Source of the DNA: Pseudoxanthomonas mexicana
GTDB taxonomy: Bacteria > Pseudomonadota > Gammaproteobacteria > Xanthomonadales > Xanthomonadaceae
DNA: 64,000 nt
NCBI RefSeq assembly: GCF_001556105.1
Contig: NZ_LSIF01000028.1
Span: forward strand, 1 to 64,000
Direction of reading: 5' to 3'
Position 1 is the first letter of the stretch, and every line of letters begins with the position of its first letter. The position numbers and the translations under genes are program-made. Below the pieces are notes generated by a model. It did no database searches. It was given only the letters and a program-made list of their open reading frames with translations, and was not told the DNA's origin. Below, piece after piece: positions 9,817 to 17,614 of this stretch.

Positions 9817-10670
9817 TCCACCTGCGCGATGTCAGCTACGTCAGGCTGGGCACGCGCGATCTGGAAGGCGCGACGCGCTACGCCACCACGATCCTTGGCC
9901 TGGAGGTCAGCGAACGCAGTCGCGCCGCGGTGCATTTCAAGTCCGACGCGCGTGAGCACACGCTGTGCTATTTCGACGGCGACCCGACCGACCAGGTGGT
10001 GGCGTTCGAAGTCGACAGCCGCGCCGAGCTGGACGCGGCGGGGGCCGAACTCGAGCGGCTCGGTCATCCCGTGCATCGCGGGACGGCCGACGAAGCCGCG
10101 CAGCGCAAGGTGCGCGACTTCGTCGCATTCCGCGATCCCACCGGCAATCGCATCGAGCTGGTATGGCGTCCGCAGATGGGCGCGCGCCGTTACCACGGCG
10201 AACGCGATGCCGGCATCACCGGCTTCAGCCATGTCGGCCTGTGCACCACCGATGCGGCACGCGACGAAGCGTTCTGGACCACCGTCTGCAACGCGCGCGT
10301 CAGCGACCGCATCGGCGATGCGCCCTTGCTGCGCATCGACGAGATCCATCACAAGATCGCGCTGTTCCCGACCCATCGGGCCGGCATCCAGCACATCAAC
10401 CACCAGGTCGAGAGCTCGGACGACGTGCAGCGCTCGTTCCACTTCATCCGCGAGCAGGGCATCCCGGTGGTGTTCGGGCCGGGGCGACATCCGACTTCGT
10501 CCGCACGCTTCCTCTATTTCGAAGGCCCGGACGGCATGGTGTACGAGTATTCCTCCGGCGTGCGCTCCATCGCCGATGAACTGATGTACCGCGAACGGCA
10601 GTTCGAATTCGCGCCGCCTGGCTTCTGCGAGTGGGGCGCCAAGCCCGAGATCAAGGAATTCAAGTCGTGA
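9813..10670 (+). CDS. Type I extradiol ring-cleavage dioxygenase
   Basis: A 285-residue catechol-type dioxygenase with two VOC modules (about residues 5-120 and 135-260). The iron triad H140 (GFSHVGL), H194 (GIQHINHQ) and E245 (VYEY) is complete, as are H180 and H226, which are expected for acid-base catalysis. The start is the GTG at 9813, overlapping the upstream stop. The lower pathway encoded opposite lacks a C-C hydrolase, so the ring-fission product should be a semialdehyde. Candidate substrates are catechol or a carboxylated catechol such as 2,3-dihydroxybenzoate. The class is certain; the substrate is not. Confidence 0.9.
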   Translation: MIHLRDVSYVRLGTRDLEGATRYATTILGLEVSERSRAAVHFKSDAREHTLCYFDGDPTDQVVAFEVDSRAELDAAGAELERLGHPVHRGTADEAAQRKVRDFVAFRDPTGNRIELVWRPQMGARRYHGERDAGITGFSHVGLCTTDAARDEAFWTTVCNARVSDRIGDAPLLRIDEIHHKIALFPTHRAGIQHINHQVESSDDVQRSFHFIREQGIPVVFGPGRHPTSSARFLYFEGPDGMVYEYSSGVRSIADELMYRERQFEFAPPGFCEWGAKPEIKEFKS

Positions 10671-11347
10671 CTGAAGCGTTCGACGCCTTGTCGCGGACCG
10701 TGCGCACCGCGGCCCGCGCGCTCGGCCGGCACGGCCTGGTGCATGCCTACGGACATTGCAGTGCGCGCATCGACGCGGACACGTTCCTGGTCGCGCCATC
10801 ACGCCCGCTGGGACTGGTGACGCCCGACGACGCGTGCAGCGTCGTTTCGCTGACGGGTCCGCTGCCCGAAGGCGTGCTGCCGGAAGTGCGCATCCACCGC
10901 GAGATCTATCGGTTGCGTCCCGATGTCGGTGGCGTGGCGCGCGTGCAGCCGCCGAAGACGATGAGCCTCAGCGTGCTCGGGCTGACGCCGGTCGCGCGGC
11001 ATGGCTTCAGCAGCTACTTCCATCCGCAGCCGCCGCTGTGGGACGACCCGCTGCTGCTGCGTTCGGACGAACAGGCCGCGCAGTTGGCGACGCAGCTCGG
11101 CGACGCACGCGCCATCGTCATGCGCGGCAACGGCGCGGTGACGGCCGGCGAATCGCTGCAGGCCGCCGTCGTGCTGGCGTGGTATCTCGAAGATGCATCG
11201 CGCGTCGAACTGGATTGCCTGTCAACGTCGATCGCGCCCACCCGTTTCACCGAGGCGCAATCGCAGACGCGCGCCACCTGGAACGGGCGCCTGCTCGAAC
11301 GCATGTGGGACTACCTCACCGCCGGTGATCCCGAATCAGCCGACTGA
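10667..11347 (+). CDS. Class II aldolase/adducin-fold protein without zinc histidines; possible decarboxylase
   Basis: A 226-residue protein with the class II aldolase layout (GHCSARI near residue 30, RPDV before the metal loop, RGNGAVTAG later). The acidic residue E73 is kept, but the canonical zinc ligands of fuculose aldolase (H92, H94, H155) correspond to R92, Q94 and N155 here. In p-cumate degradation a protein of this fold (CmtD) decarboxylates the carboxylated ring-cleavage product, so an analogous decarboxylase of a 3-carboxy-2-hydroxymuconic semialdehyde is plausible. The GTG start at 10667 overlaps the dioxygenase stop (GTGA), implying coupled synthesis. Confidence 0.75.
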   Translation: MTEAFDALSRTVRTAARALGRHGLVHAYGHCSARIDADTFLVAPSRPLGLVTPDDACSVVSLTGPLPEGVLPEVRIHREIYRLRPDVGGVARVQPPKTMSLSVLGLTPVARHGFSSYFHPQPPLWDDPLLLRSDEQAAQLATQLGDARAIVMRGNGAVTAGESLQAAVVLAWYLEDASRVELDCLSTSIAPTRFTEAQSQTRATWNGRLLERMWDYLTAGDPESAD

Positions 11348-11390
11348 CGCTTCTTTCCGTCCTTCCTCCCTCCAACGGAATCGCCTTCGC

Positions 11391-12032
11391 ATGAAGAACC
11401 TGCTGCTCAATGCGTCGTTGCTCGTGGCCCTCGGCCTGGCCGGCAATGCCTCCGCTTTCGACACCTGCGCCTCGGCGGATGACGCCAAGGTCATCCAGCA
11501 CTACTACGCGCAGACGCGTCCGGGTGCGCCGCCGCCGCCGGTCAGCCGCCTGTTCCGCATGAAGGAAGCGACGGTGGTCAGTGCGCTGGACCAGAAGCAG
11601 GCGTACGGCATCCGTTCCAATCGCGTGTTCTTCGACCAGGTGTGGAAGTCCGTGGACGCCTGGGGCGCCGACACCAAGATCGGCATCGTCTTCACCTCCG
11701 GTGGCATGCATGCGTGGAATTTCCCCAGCACCGTGCCGCAGACGCAGGCGAGCAGCAGCCTGATCTGGTACGACATGTATGCGGACGAAGGCGCCGGCGT
11801 GCATGGGCACATCACGCCGCAGGACGTCGACCAGATCTGGGCGATGAAGCTGCCGACGAAGGAAGCCGACAAGTTCACCCGCATCCTCGCCTTCTACGGC
11901 AAGGAGGGCGACCTGATCGTCGGCCTGTACGTGTCCGAAGGCGTCAAGGCGTTCGATCCGAAGGCCGTGGCCGGTTTCGAGAAGACGTGGGAACTGCTGA
12001 AGAGCCAGCCGCGGATCTGTTCGGCCGGTTGA
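11391..12032 (+). CDS. Secreted or periplasmic protein of unknown function
   Basis: A 213-residue protein with a clear signal peptide (MKNLLLNASLLVALGLAGNASA, cut near residue 22). The mature part contains FTSGGMHAWNFPST and MYADEGAGVHGHITPQDVDQIW segments with several histidines, and a pair of cysteines near the two ends. I do not recognise the family with confidence; a weak impression of ChuX/HutX heme-utilisation-like proteins cannot be confirmed here. It follows the aldolase-fold gene by 43 nt and is the last gene of the rightward operon, so it probably acts on or carries the operon substrate in the periplasm. Confidence 0.75.
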   Translation: MKNLLLNASLLVALGLAGNASAFDTCASADDAKVIQHYYAQTRPGAPPPPVSRLFRMKEATVVSALDQKQAYGIRSNRVFFDQVWKSVDAWGADTKIGIVFTSGGMHAWNFPSTVPQTQASSSLIWYDMYADEGAGVHGHITPQDVDQIWAMKLPTKEADKFTRILAFYGKEGDLIVGLYVSEGVKAFDPKAVAGFEKTWELLKSQPRICSAG

Positions 12033-12044
12033 TCCGGCGCGTGG

Positions 12045-12749
12045 TCAGGCTGCTTCGAGGGCAGCCACTGCCTTGCGCACTTCGTCGTAGGTGCGCATCA
12101 GGTGATCCTGCGTGAGCCGGCAGGCACGCAAGGCGTTGCGGTCGATGGCGGCTTCGTAGATCGCCTGGTGCTCGTCGTGCACGAAACGCTTGCCGCGCGA
12201 TGCGCTCAGCGACACGCGGCGGTAGCGTTCCGCCTGGTGGTACAGCAGTTCCTGCAGCTTGATCAGCCACGGCGAATCGCAGGCGGAGATCAGCGTGGTG
12301 TGGAAGTCGTGGTTGCGTTCTTCCCAGGTGTCGAGCGTCTGCTGCGGAAGTTGCGGTGCCAGTTCGGTGACGTCCCTCTCGATCTCGCTCAGTGCGTCGA
12401 AGGCGGCCGTCAGGCGCTGCCGCCATGCGTCGTCGCCGCGTTCGATCGACAGGCGCAGCGCTTCGGTTTCGATGAGGTTGCGGACGCGCGAAATGTCGTC
12501 CAGTTCTTCCAGCGACAGCGGCGCGACCCAGAAGCCGCGCTGGTCCTCGGTCTTCACGAGTTGGTCGCCGACCAGTCGCGCCAGCGCCTCGCGCAGCGGC
12601 GACATGCCGATCTCGTAGTGCTGGACCAGCGCCTCCAGCTTGAGCTTGCTGCCGGCGGTCAGCTGACCATGGACGATGTCACGACGCAGCCGCTGGTAGG
12701 CACGGCGGGCGAGGGTGCGGGCAGAAGACGGAGCCACGGAAGCAGTCAT
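12045..12749 (-). CDS. GntR family (FCD, CsiR-like) transcriptional regulator
   Basis: A 234-residue regulator with an N-terminal winged helix (AYQRLRRDIVHGQL ... GMSPLREALARL, about residues 15-75) and a C-terminal all-helical FCD effector domain of CsiR type (RVRNLIETEALRLSIERGD, HDFHTTLISAC, later HEAIY/HLMRTYD metal-site histidines). It is convergent with the secreted-protein gene and divergent from the TonB receptor gene. Its upstream region and the promoter region of the two catabolic operons share the octamer CGAAATTC, so it is the best candidate regulator of the whole cluster. The ATG at 12749 is the natural start. Confidence 0.9.
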   Translation of the reverse strand: MTASVAPSSARTLARRAYQRLRRDIVHGQLTAGSKLKLEALVQHYEIGMSPLREALARLVGDQLVKTEDQRGFWVAPLSLEELDDISRVRNLIETEALRLSIERGDDAWRQRLTAAFDALSEIERDVTELAPQLPQQTLDTWEERNHDFHTTLISACDSPWLIKLQELLYHQAERYRRVSLSASRGKRFVHDEHQAIYEAAIDRNALRACRLTQDHLMRTYDEVRKAVAALEAA

Positions 12750-12767
12750 GCGGGAAGTGTGCGCGGG

Positions 12768-13008
12768 GAATTTCGAAAATCAAGCGCGCCTGGCTGCGGC
12801 AGTGCAGCACTTGAAGCGGGAATTTCGATAACAGGCGGCGCGCGGGGTCGCCATGGAATTAAATAACCCTTTGTTCGGTAAGGAATGGCGTGTAGTTTCA
12901 TGGGAAACCACCCGCCGATAGCGCGGCGATATGAAAAAAATATCGTAATTATCCTTGACAGGGGGCATGTCGCTTTGCTGTCATCCGAACGTCGTTCTAA
13001 CGAAATTT
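12768..13008. promoter_or_regulatory. CGAAATTC-type sites upstream of GntR and TonB receptor genes
   Basis: GAATTTCG (reverse complement of CGAAATTC) occurs exactly at 12768-12775 and 12820-12827, 52 nt apart and close to the regulator start; a 7/8 match CGAAATTT lies at 13001-13008. These match the octamers at 7488-7623 and suggest autoregulation plus control of the receptor. Confidence 0.55.
12927..12960 (+). promoter_or_regulatory. Inverted repeat CGATAT-N7-ATATCG next to a TTGACA element
   Basis: CGATAT at 12927-12932 and ATATCG at 12940-12945 form a perfect 6-bp dyad with an A-rich spacer. A TTGACA hexamer at 12955-12960 could be the -35 element of the receptor promoter; no convincing -10 is visible. 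A regulator footprint just upstream of -35 is a reasonable reading, but this is inference. Confidence 0.4.
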
Positions 13009-13128
13009 CTTCTGGTTCTGAGCGCGGGTACGACGCCTGGCGCGAAAGGAATGGGCACGCATCGCGGCGCCCGGGGATACAGGACCAGCACCACCCAACT
13101 GTCTGTCAGCCAATCAAGCCTCGGGGGA

Positions 13129-16107
13129 ATGATGAGCATTCGAGCAGGTCGTACACGTGGAATCGCCGGGGGCGTATCGATGCTGGCCATGTGCATCGCG
13201 GGCGCGTTGCACGCACAGGAGGCGACGCCTTCCTCGACCAAGGATCTCGACACGGTCGTCGTGACCGGCACCAACATCCGTGGTGCCGATCCGGCGGGCA
13301 ATGCGGTGCAGGTCATCAGTGCGGAACAGATCCGCGACAGCGGCAAGGCGACGATCGGCGATTTCCTGCGCGACCTGCCGGCGAACTTCGCCGGTGGCGT
13401 CGGTATGTCCGACAACGTGCAGGGCGGACAGGATTCCAGCGTCGCCGGTTCCAACATGACGGGCGGCCAGGGCGTGAACCTGCGCGGCCTCGGTGCGCTG
13501 TCGACGCTGGTGCTGGTCAATGGCCGGCGCGTGGCGGCGGCAGGCCAGTACGGCGATTTCGTCGACATTTCCTCCATCCCGACCAATGCGGTCTCGCACA
13601 TGGAGGTGCTGCTGGATGGCGCCTCGGCCGTGTACGGTTCCGACGCGGTCGGCGGCGTGGTCAACATCATTCTCAAGCGCAGCGACGATGGTGCGCAGAG
13701 CAGCGTGCGCCTGGGCAGCACCAGCCAGGGCGGTGGCGAACAGGTGCAGGTGGGCCAGACCTGGGGCACGCAATGGGACAGCGGTGGCCTGATCGTCGGC
13801 TACGAATACAACCGCCAGAAGAATGTACTGGCGAATGATCGCGACATCTACAACGGTGGCGACTTCAGCGATCGCGGTGGCATCAACTGGCGCCGCATGA
13901 CGGCGCGCGCCGGTGCGGAGGCCAACCTGTTCAATGGCACGGCCGCCGGCAACGGCGTGGTCGCGCGGCGCGTCCCCGGCGGGGCAGGCACCGGCCTGAC
14001 GGCGGGCAACCTGATCGCGGTGACCGATGGCGTCGGCAACACCTACAACGCCTGGGACATGGTCGACATCCTGCCGGAGATGGAGCGCAACACGGCGTTC
14101 TTCGGCTTCGAGCACGGCGTGGGCGAATCGCTGGAACTCAACGGCGACCTGCGTTACTCGCAACGCCGCGGCACCTACAACCAGGGTTACCAGGCGTTGT
14201 ACGGCACGGTCGGCCCGACCAACCCCTACTTCATTCCCGGCGTGGCGAACAACTACGGGGTGCTGATCGACGACCGCCCGCTGCAGCGTGAGGTCGCATC
14301 CGACGTGCTCGCGGCATCGTTCAGTGCGCTGTTCGACCTCGGCGGCAGCTGGCGCGGTGAAGCCGCGCTGTCGTACAGCCGCGAAGAGCAGCGTCGCAAT
14401 TCCGACGTGCAGCGCAATGCCAACATCTACGACTACCTGCCCGGCGCGGGTGGTACGCAGGTGCAGGCGCCGACCGCGATCCAGTGCAGCCAGGGCCTGG
14501 CGGCGAATGCGAGCGTCGCGGCGCGCAACTACTGCACGGGCCTCAACTACACCGCGTTCAATCCGTGGACCACGGATGCGTTGCCGGATGCGGTGCTGTC
14601 GCAGCTGATCGGCTACGAAGACCTGAAATTCACCTCGTGGCTCGCGCAGGCCAGCTTCAAGGTGGATGGCGACCTGTTCAAGATGCCGGGCGGTACCGCC
14701 AAGCTGGCGGCCGGCGCGGACTGGCGCCGCGAGAACATCGGCGGCGGACTGGCTTTCAACTGGCGTTCGACCTCCGACCAGCGGGAGGCCTTCGGCACGA
14801 CCGAGCGCGACGTCGGTGCGTTGTTCACCGAACTGGCGTTCCCGCTGATCGGCAAGGACAACCAGATGGCCTTCGCGAAGAAGCTGGATGTGTCCATTGC
14901 CGGTCGTTACGAGCGCGGACGCGGACTGGGCGACTTCTCGACCTTCAATCCCAAGGTCGGCATCGACTTCAAGCCGACCGACGGACTGACCCTGCGCGGC
15001 AGCTGGGGCACCTCGTTCCATGCGCCGCCGATGCGCTACGCCTACAACGGCGTGCAGCCGATCAGTGGCGGCAACGGTGCCTTCATGCGCGCCGATCTGT
15101 ACACCGCGCCATGCACCACCACGCTGGTTCCCCTCAATGGCGTGACCGGCACGCCGGGCGGCGCAGGCAACTGTACGTTCACCGCCATCGTGATCTCCGG
15201 CGGCGCAGGCCCGACGCTGAAGCCGGAGGAGTCCAAGACCTGGACGCTGGGTTTCGACTGGAAGCCGGAATGGCTGCCCGGACTGCGCATGGGCGCCAGC
15301 TACTTCAACCTGAAAATCGACGAACGCATCGTGCGCATCCAGTCGGGCCAGTTGGGCGGCATCCTGGCGCAGCTGTTCTCCACCGGCAGCACGCCGTACA
15401 TCAACAGCCTGGAGGTCAACCCCGGCGCGGCGCGGGTGCAGGACATCATCAGCAACGACCCGCGCTACCTCGGGCAGTTGGGTGCCGGTCCGGTGCAGAC
15501 GGCGGCCGATGTGGCGATGATCGTCAATGCGACGCAGCTCAACCTCGCCTCGCTGAGGATGGACGGCGTGGACTTCGACTTCAGCTATCGCTTCGAGCCC
15601 GATCGTGCCGGCTCGCTGGAGCTGTTCGCACGTGGTACCTGGCTGAATTCGTATGAAGTGGAAGCGACGCCGGGTTCCGGCTTCGTGGACCAGCTGGGCA
15701 GGTACAGCGCCGTCGGCAATCCGGTCCCGCTGCGTTCGATGCAGGGTGTCCGCTGGAACTACGGCAACCTCCATGCCGCACTGACGATGAACTACGTCGA
15801 CGACTACCAGTGCGCGTCGGGTTGCTTCCGCCCGAACGCCCTCGGCGCGCCAGTGGCGATCACCAGTCCGGTGAAGATCGACTCGTGGAAGACGTTCGAC
15901 TTCAACGTCAGTTACGACCTGTCGAACTTCGGCGGCTTCTTCAGCGATGCGCGGGTGAATTTCACCGCGCTGAACTTCACCGACGCCGCGCCGCCGTTCA
16001 TCGATGGCGGCACCGCGGCGAACGACGTGCTGGCCGATCCCTACGATCCGACCAATGCCAACGTCATGGGTCGCACGCTGGTACTGGCCTTCGACAAGCG
16101 CTGGTAA
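13129..16107 (+). CDS. TonB-dependent outer-membrane receptor
   Basis: A 992-residue receptor with signal peptide (cut after ALHAQ, about residue 29), a plug domain (DLDTVVVTGTNIRGADPAGN through the VVNIILKR segment with YGSDAVGG), and a long beta-barrel ending in LAFDKRW. Such large receptors of Xanthomonadaceae import siderophores, glycans or other bulky ligands. Two adjacent ATGs (13129, 13132) precede the signal peptide. It is divergent from the GntR regulator, shares its putative operator, and lies 59 nt before an IroE/BesA-like esterase. The ligand may therefore be a hydrolysable catechol compound; this is inference. Confidence 0.92.
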   Translation: MMSIRAGRTRGIAGGVSMLAMCIAGALHAQEATPSSTKDLDTVVVTGTNIRGADPAGNAVQVISAEQIRDSGKATIGDFLRDLPANFAGGVGMSDNVQGGQDSSVAGSNMTGGQGVNLRGLGALSTLVLVNGRRVAAAGQYGDFVDISSIPTNAVSHMEVLLDGASAVYGSDAVGGVVNIILKRSDDGAQSSVRLGSTSQGGGEQVQVGQTWGTQWDSGGLIVGYEYNRQKNVLANDRDIYNGGDFSDRGGINWRRMTARAGAEANLFNGTAAGNGVVARRVPGGAGTGLTAGNLIAVTDGVGNTYNAWDMVDILPEMERNTAFFGFEHGVGESLELNGDLRYSQRRGTYNQGYQALYGTVGPTNPYFIPGVANNYGVLIDDRPLQREVASDVLAASFSALFDLGGSWRGEAALSYSREEQRRNSDVQRNANIYDYLPGAGGTQVQAPTAIQCSQGLAANASVAARNYCTGLNYTAFNPWTTDALPDAVLSQLIGYEDLKFTSWLAQASFKVDGDLFKMPGGTAKLAAGADWRRENIGGGLAFNWRSTSDQREAFGTTERDVGALFTELAFPLIGKDNQMAFAKKLDVSIAGRYERGRGLGDFSTFNPKVGIDFKPTDGLTLRGSWGTSFHAPPMRYAYNGVQPISGGNGAFMRADLYTAPCTTTLVPLNGVTGTPGGAGNCTFTAIVISGGAGPTLKPEESKTWTLGFDWKPEWLPGLRMGASYFNLKIDERIVRIQSGQLGGILAQLFSTGSTPYINSLEVNPGAARVQDIISNDPRYLGQLGAGPVQTAADVAMIVNATQLNLASLRMDGVDFDFSYRFEPDRAGSLELFARGTWLNSYEVEATPGSGFVDQLGRYSAVGNPVPLRSMQGVRWNYGNLHAALTMNYVDDYQCASGCFRPNALGAPVAITSPVKIDSWKTFDFNVSYDLSNFGGFFSDARVNFTALNFTDAAPPFIDGGTAANDVLADPYDPTNANVMGRTLVLAFDKRW

Positions 16108-16166
16108 TCTGCTGGGCATGCGCGGCGCTGCCGCGCATGCACGCTGCCACGGGGGAGCCGGAGTCG

Positions 16167-17297
16167 ATGATGAAGGGATGGTTGAAAGCGGGCTGGCTGT
16201 CGGTCCTGCTGCTGGTGTCGTCGTTGCCGGTGTCGGCCGCGCCCGTGGTCGTGCCTGCCACGCAACAATTCGACCTGACCTCGACGGCCGGTGGCCGCAC
16301 GTACCGGATCTTCGTGGGCATTCCCGCGAAGCCGGCACCGGCGGACGGCTACCGCGTGCTGTACGTGATGGATGCGAACGCGATGTTCCTGACCGCGCTG
16401 GAGTCGGTGCGCGCGCTGGAGCGGCGTCCCGACGTACCGAAGGACCTCGCCACGGTCGTCGTCGGCATCGGCTATCCCGAGGGTGTCGATACCAGCGTCG
16501 AGCGCACGCTCGACCTCACCCCGCCCGGCAGCGGCAGCCCGCGCATCCAGGCGCCGAGTGGCGGTGGCGATGCGTTCCTGGCCTTCATCGAGCGCGATGT
16601 GAAGCCGAAGGTCGCGTCACTCGCCAAGGTCGATCCTGCGCGACAGGGCATCTTCGGGCATTCGTTCGGCGGGTTGTTCGTGCTGCATGCACTGGATCGC
16701 CGGCCGGACCTCTTCCAGTCATACATGGCAGCGAGCCCATCGGTATGGTTCGATCCAGCCATCCGCGATCGCCTCGCATCACCTGTGGTGATGGCGGCCA
16801 AGCCGCGCCTGCTGGTCACGGCGGGCGAGTTCGAACAGACGCCGTCGCCGTCCATGCGCGTGCAGCCCAATGCCGAACGCATGATGGGCGTGCTGCGCGA
16901 ACGCAAGCAGGTGGACAGCGCGCGCGGCATCGCGGACCTGATCGGCCGCCGTGAGGGCGTGGAGACGCGCTTCATGGAAATCATGGGCGAAGACCACGGC
17001 AGCGTGATTCCGTCGGCGATCAGTCGTGCGGTGTATTTCATGCTGGCGCCGCCGCTGCCGGTTCCCGCCGTGCCCACGGCGCAGGACTACCTCAAGATGT
17101 CGCCGGAGCAGCGCTACGACCTGCGCTTGCGGGTACGCGACCTCCCCGACGTGTCGCGTATCCCCTGGCTCAACGGGTTGAAGAAGACCCTGCATGCCGG
17201 CCTGACGAAAGCGCAGGCCGAGGCGCTGCATGCGGAACGCAACCGGATGGATGCCGACAACGGCACCCGACCGCACGAGGTCAACGCGGACAAGTAA
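16167..17297 (+). CDS. Secreted alpha/beta hydrolase, IroE/BesA (trilactone esterase)-like
   Basis: A 376-residue PF00756-type esterase with a signal peptide ending at VSAAP (about residue 25). The opening GGRTYRIFVGIPAKPAPADGY and VLYVMDANA resemble the start of enterobactin/salmochelin trilactone esterases. The nucleophile is S166 in GHSFGG and the catalytic histidine is probably H277 in GEDHGS. A C-terminal extension after about residue 300 (QDYLKMSPEQRYDLR onward) is not part of the core fold. The ATG at 16167 follows GGGGGAG by a proper distance. Co-orientation with the receptor suggests periplasmic hydrolysis of the imported ligand. A generic ester substrate is the alternative. Confidence 0.8.
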   Translation: MMKGWLKAGWLSVLLLVSSLPVSAAPVVVPATQQFDLTSTAGGRTYRIFVGIPAKPAPADGYRVLYVMDANAMFLTALESVRALERRPDVPKDLATVVVGIGYPEGVDTSVERTLDLTPPGSGSPRIQAPSGGGDAFLAFIERDVKPKVASLAKVDPARQGIFGHSFGGLFVLHALDRRPDLFQSYMAASPSVWFDPAIRDRLASPVVMAAKPRLLVTAGEFEQTPSPSMRVQPNAERMMGVLRERKQVDSARGIADLIGRREGVETRFMEIMGEDHGSVIPSAISRAVYFMLAPPLPVPAVPTAQDYLKMSPEQRYDLRLRVRDLPDVSRIPWLNGLKKTLHAGLTKAQAEALHAERNRMDADNGTRPHEVNADK

Positions 17298-17614
17298 GCC
17301 GGACCGGTCACCGTCGGCCGCGGCAGGTCGACGCCGTTCGACATCAGGCGCTCGTATCCCGAACGCCGTGCAGTGACCTCGACGCGCCGGTCACCTGCAG
17401 GTCCTCCCCCGGGTAGTCGCCTTCATGTTCGGCTGGCGTCGGCCGACGCGTACTGCCCGTGTCGACTGCCGATGCCCGTGGCAGGCGCGAAACAGGCGCC
17501 ATATGTTGCGTCGCGGCAATCATGACGATGCAAAAACTATCGTTTGAAGATGGTCGGCGATGCTGTGCTGGTGCGGAGGTTGCCGCAGACTTCCGGCCAT
17601 GATGAGCGCCGTCC
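17298..17614. other. Intergenic region before the CitE-like gene
   Basis: No coding potential is supported in this 317-nt stretch. It contains CAAAAACTATCGTTTG (17531-17546), an imperfect dyad that partly matches a sequence upstream of the next TonB receptor (21898-21913). Confidence 0.5.

Larger units (their letters stand above)
12750..13128. other. Divergent intergenic region, GntR gene / TonB receptor
   Basis: This 379-nt stretch is markedly AT-richer than its surroundings in the middle (12855-13015). It holds repeated GAATTTCG elements, an inverted repeat and a possible promoter, listed separately. Open frames that run through it continue the receptor frame upstream of its ATG and have no signal-peptide logic, so I call no gene here. 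Confidence 0.6.

Noticed and set aside
13114..16338. Very long open frame (about 1074 codons) antisense to the first TonB receptor
   Set aside because: It is an artefact of GC-rich codon bias; the encoded sequence is Arg/Ala/His-rich without domains, while the opposite strand is a clear receptor with signal peptide and plug motifs.
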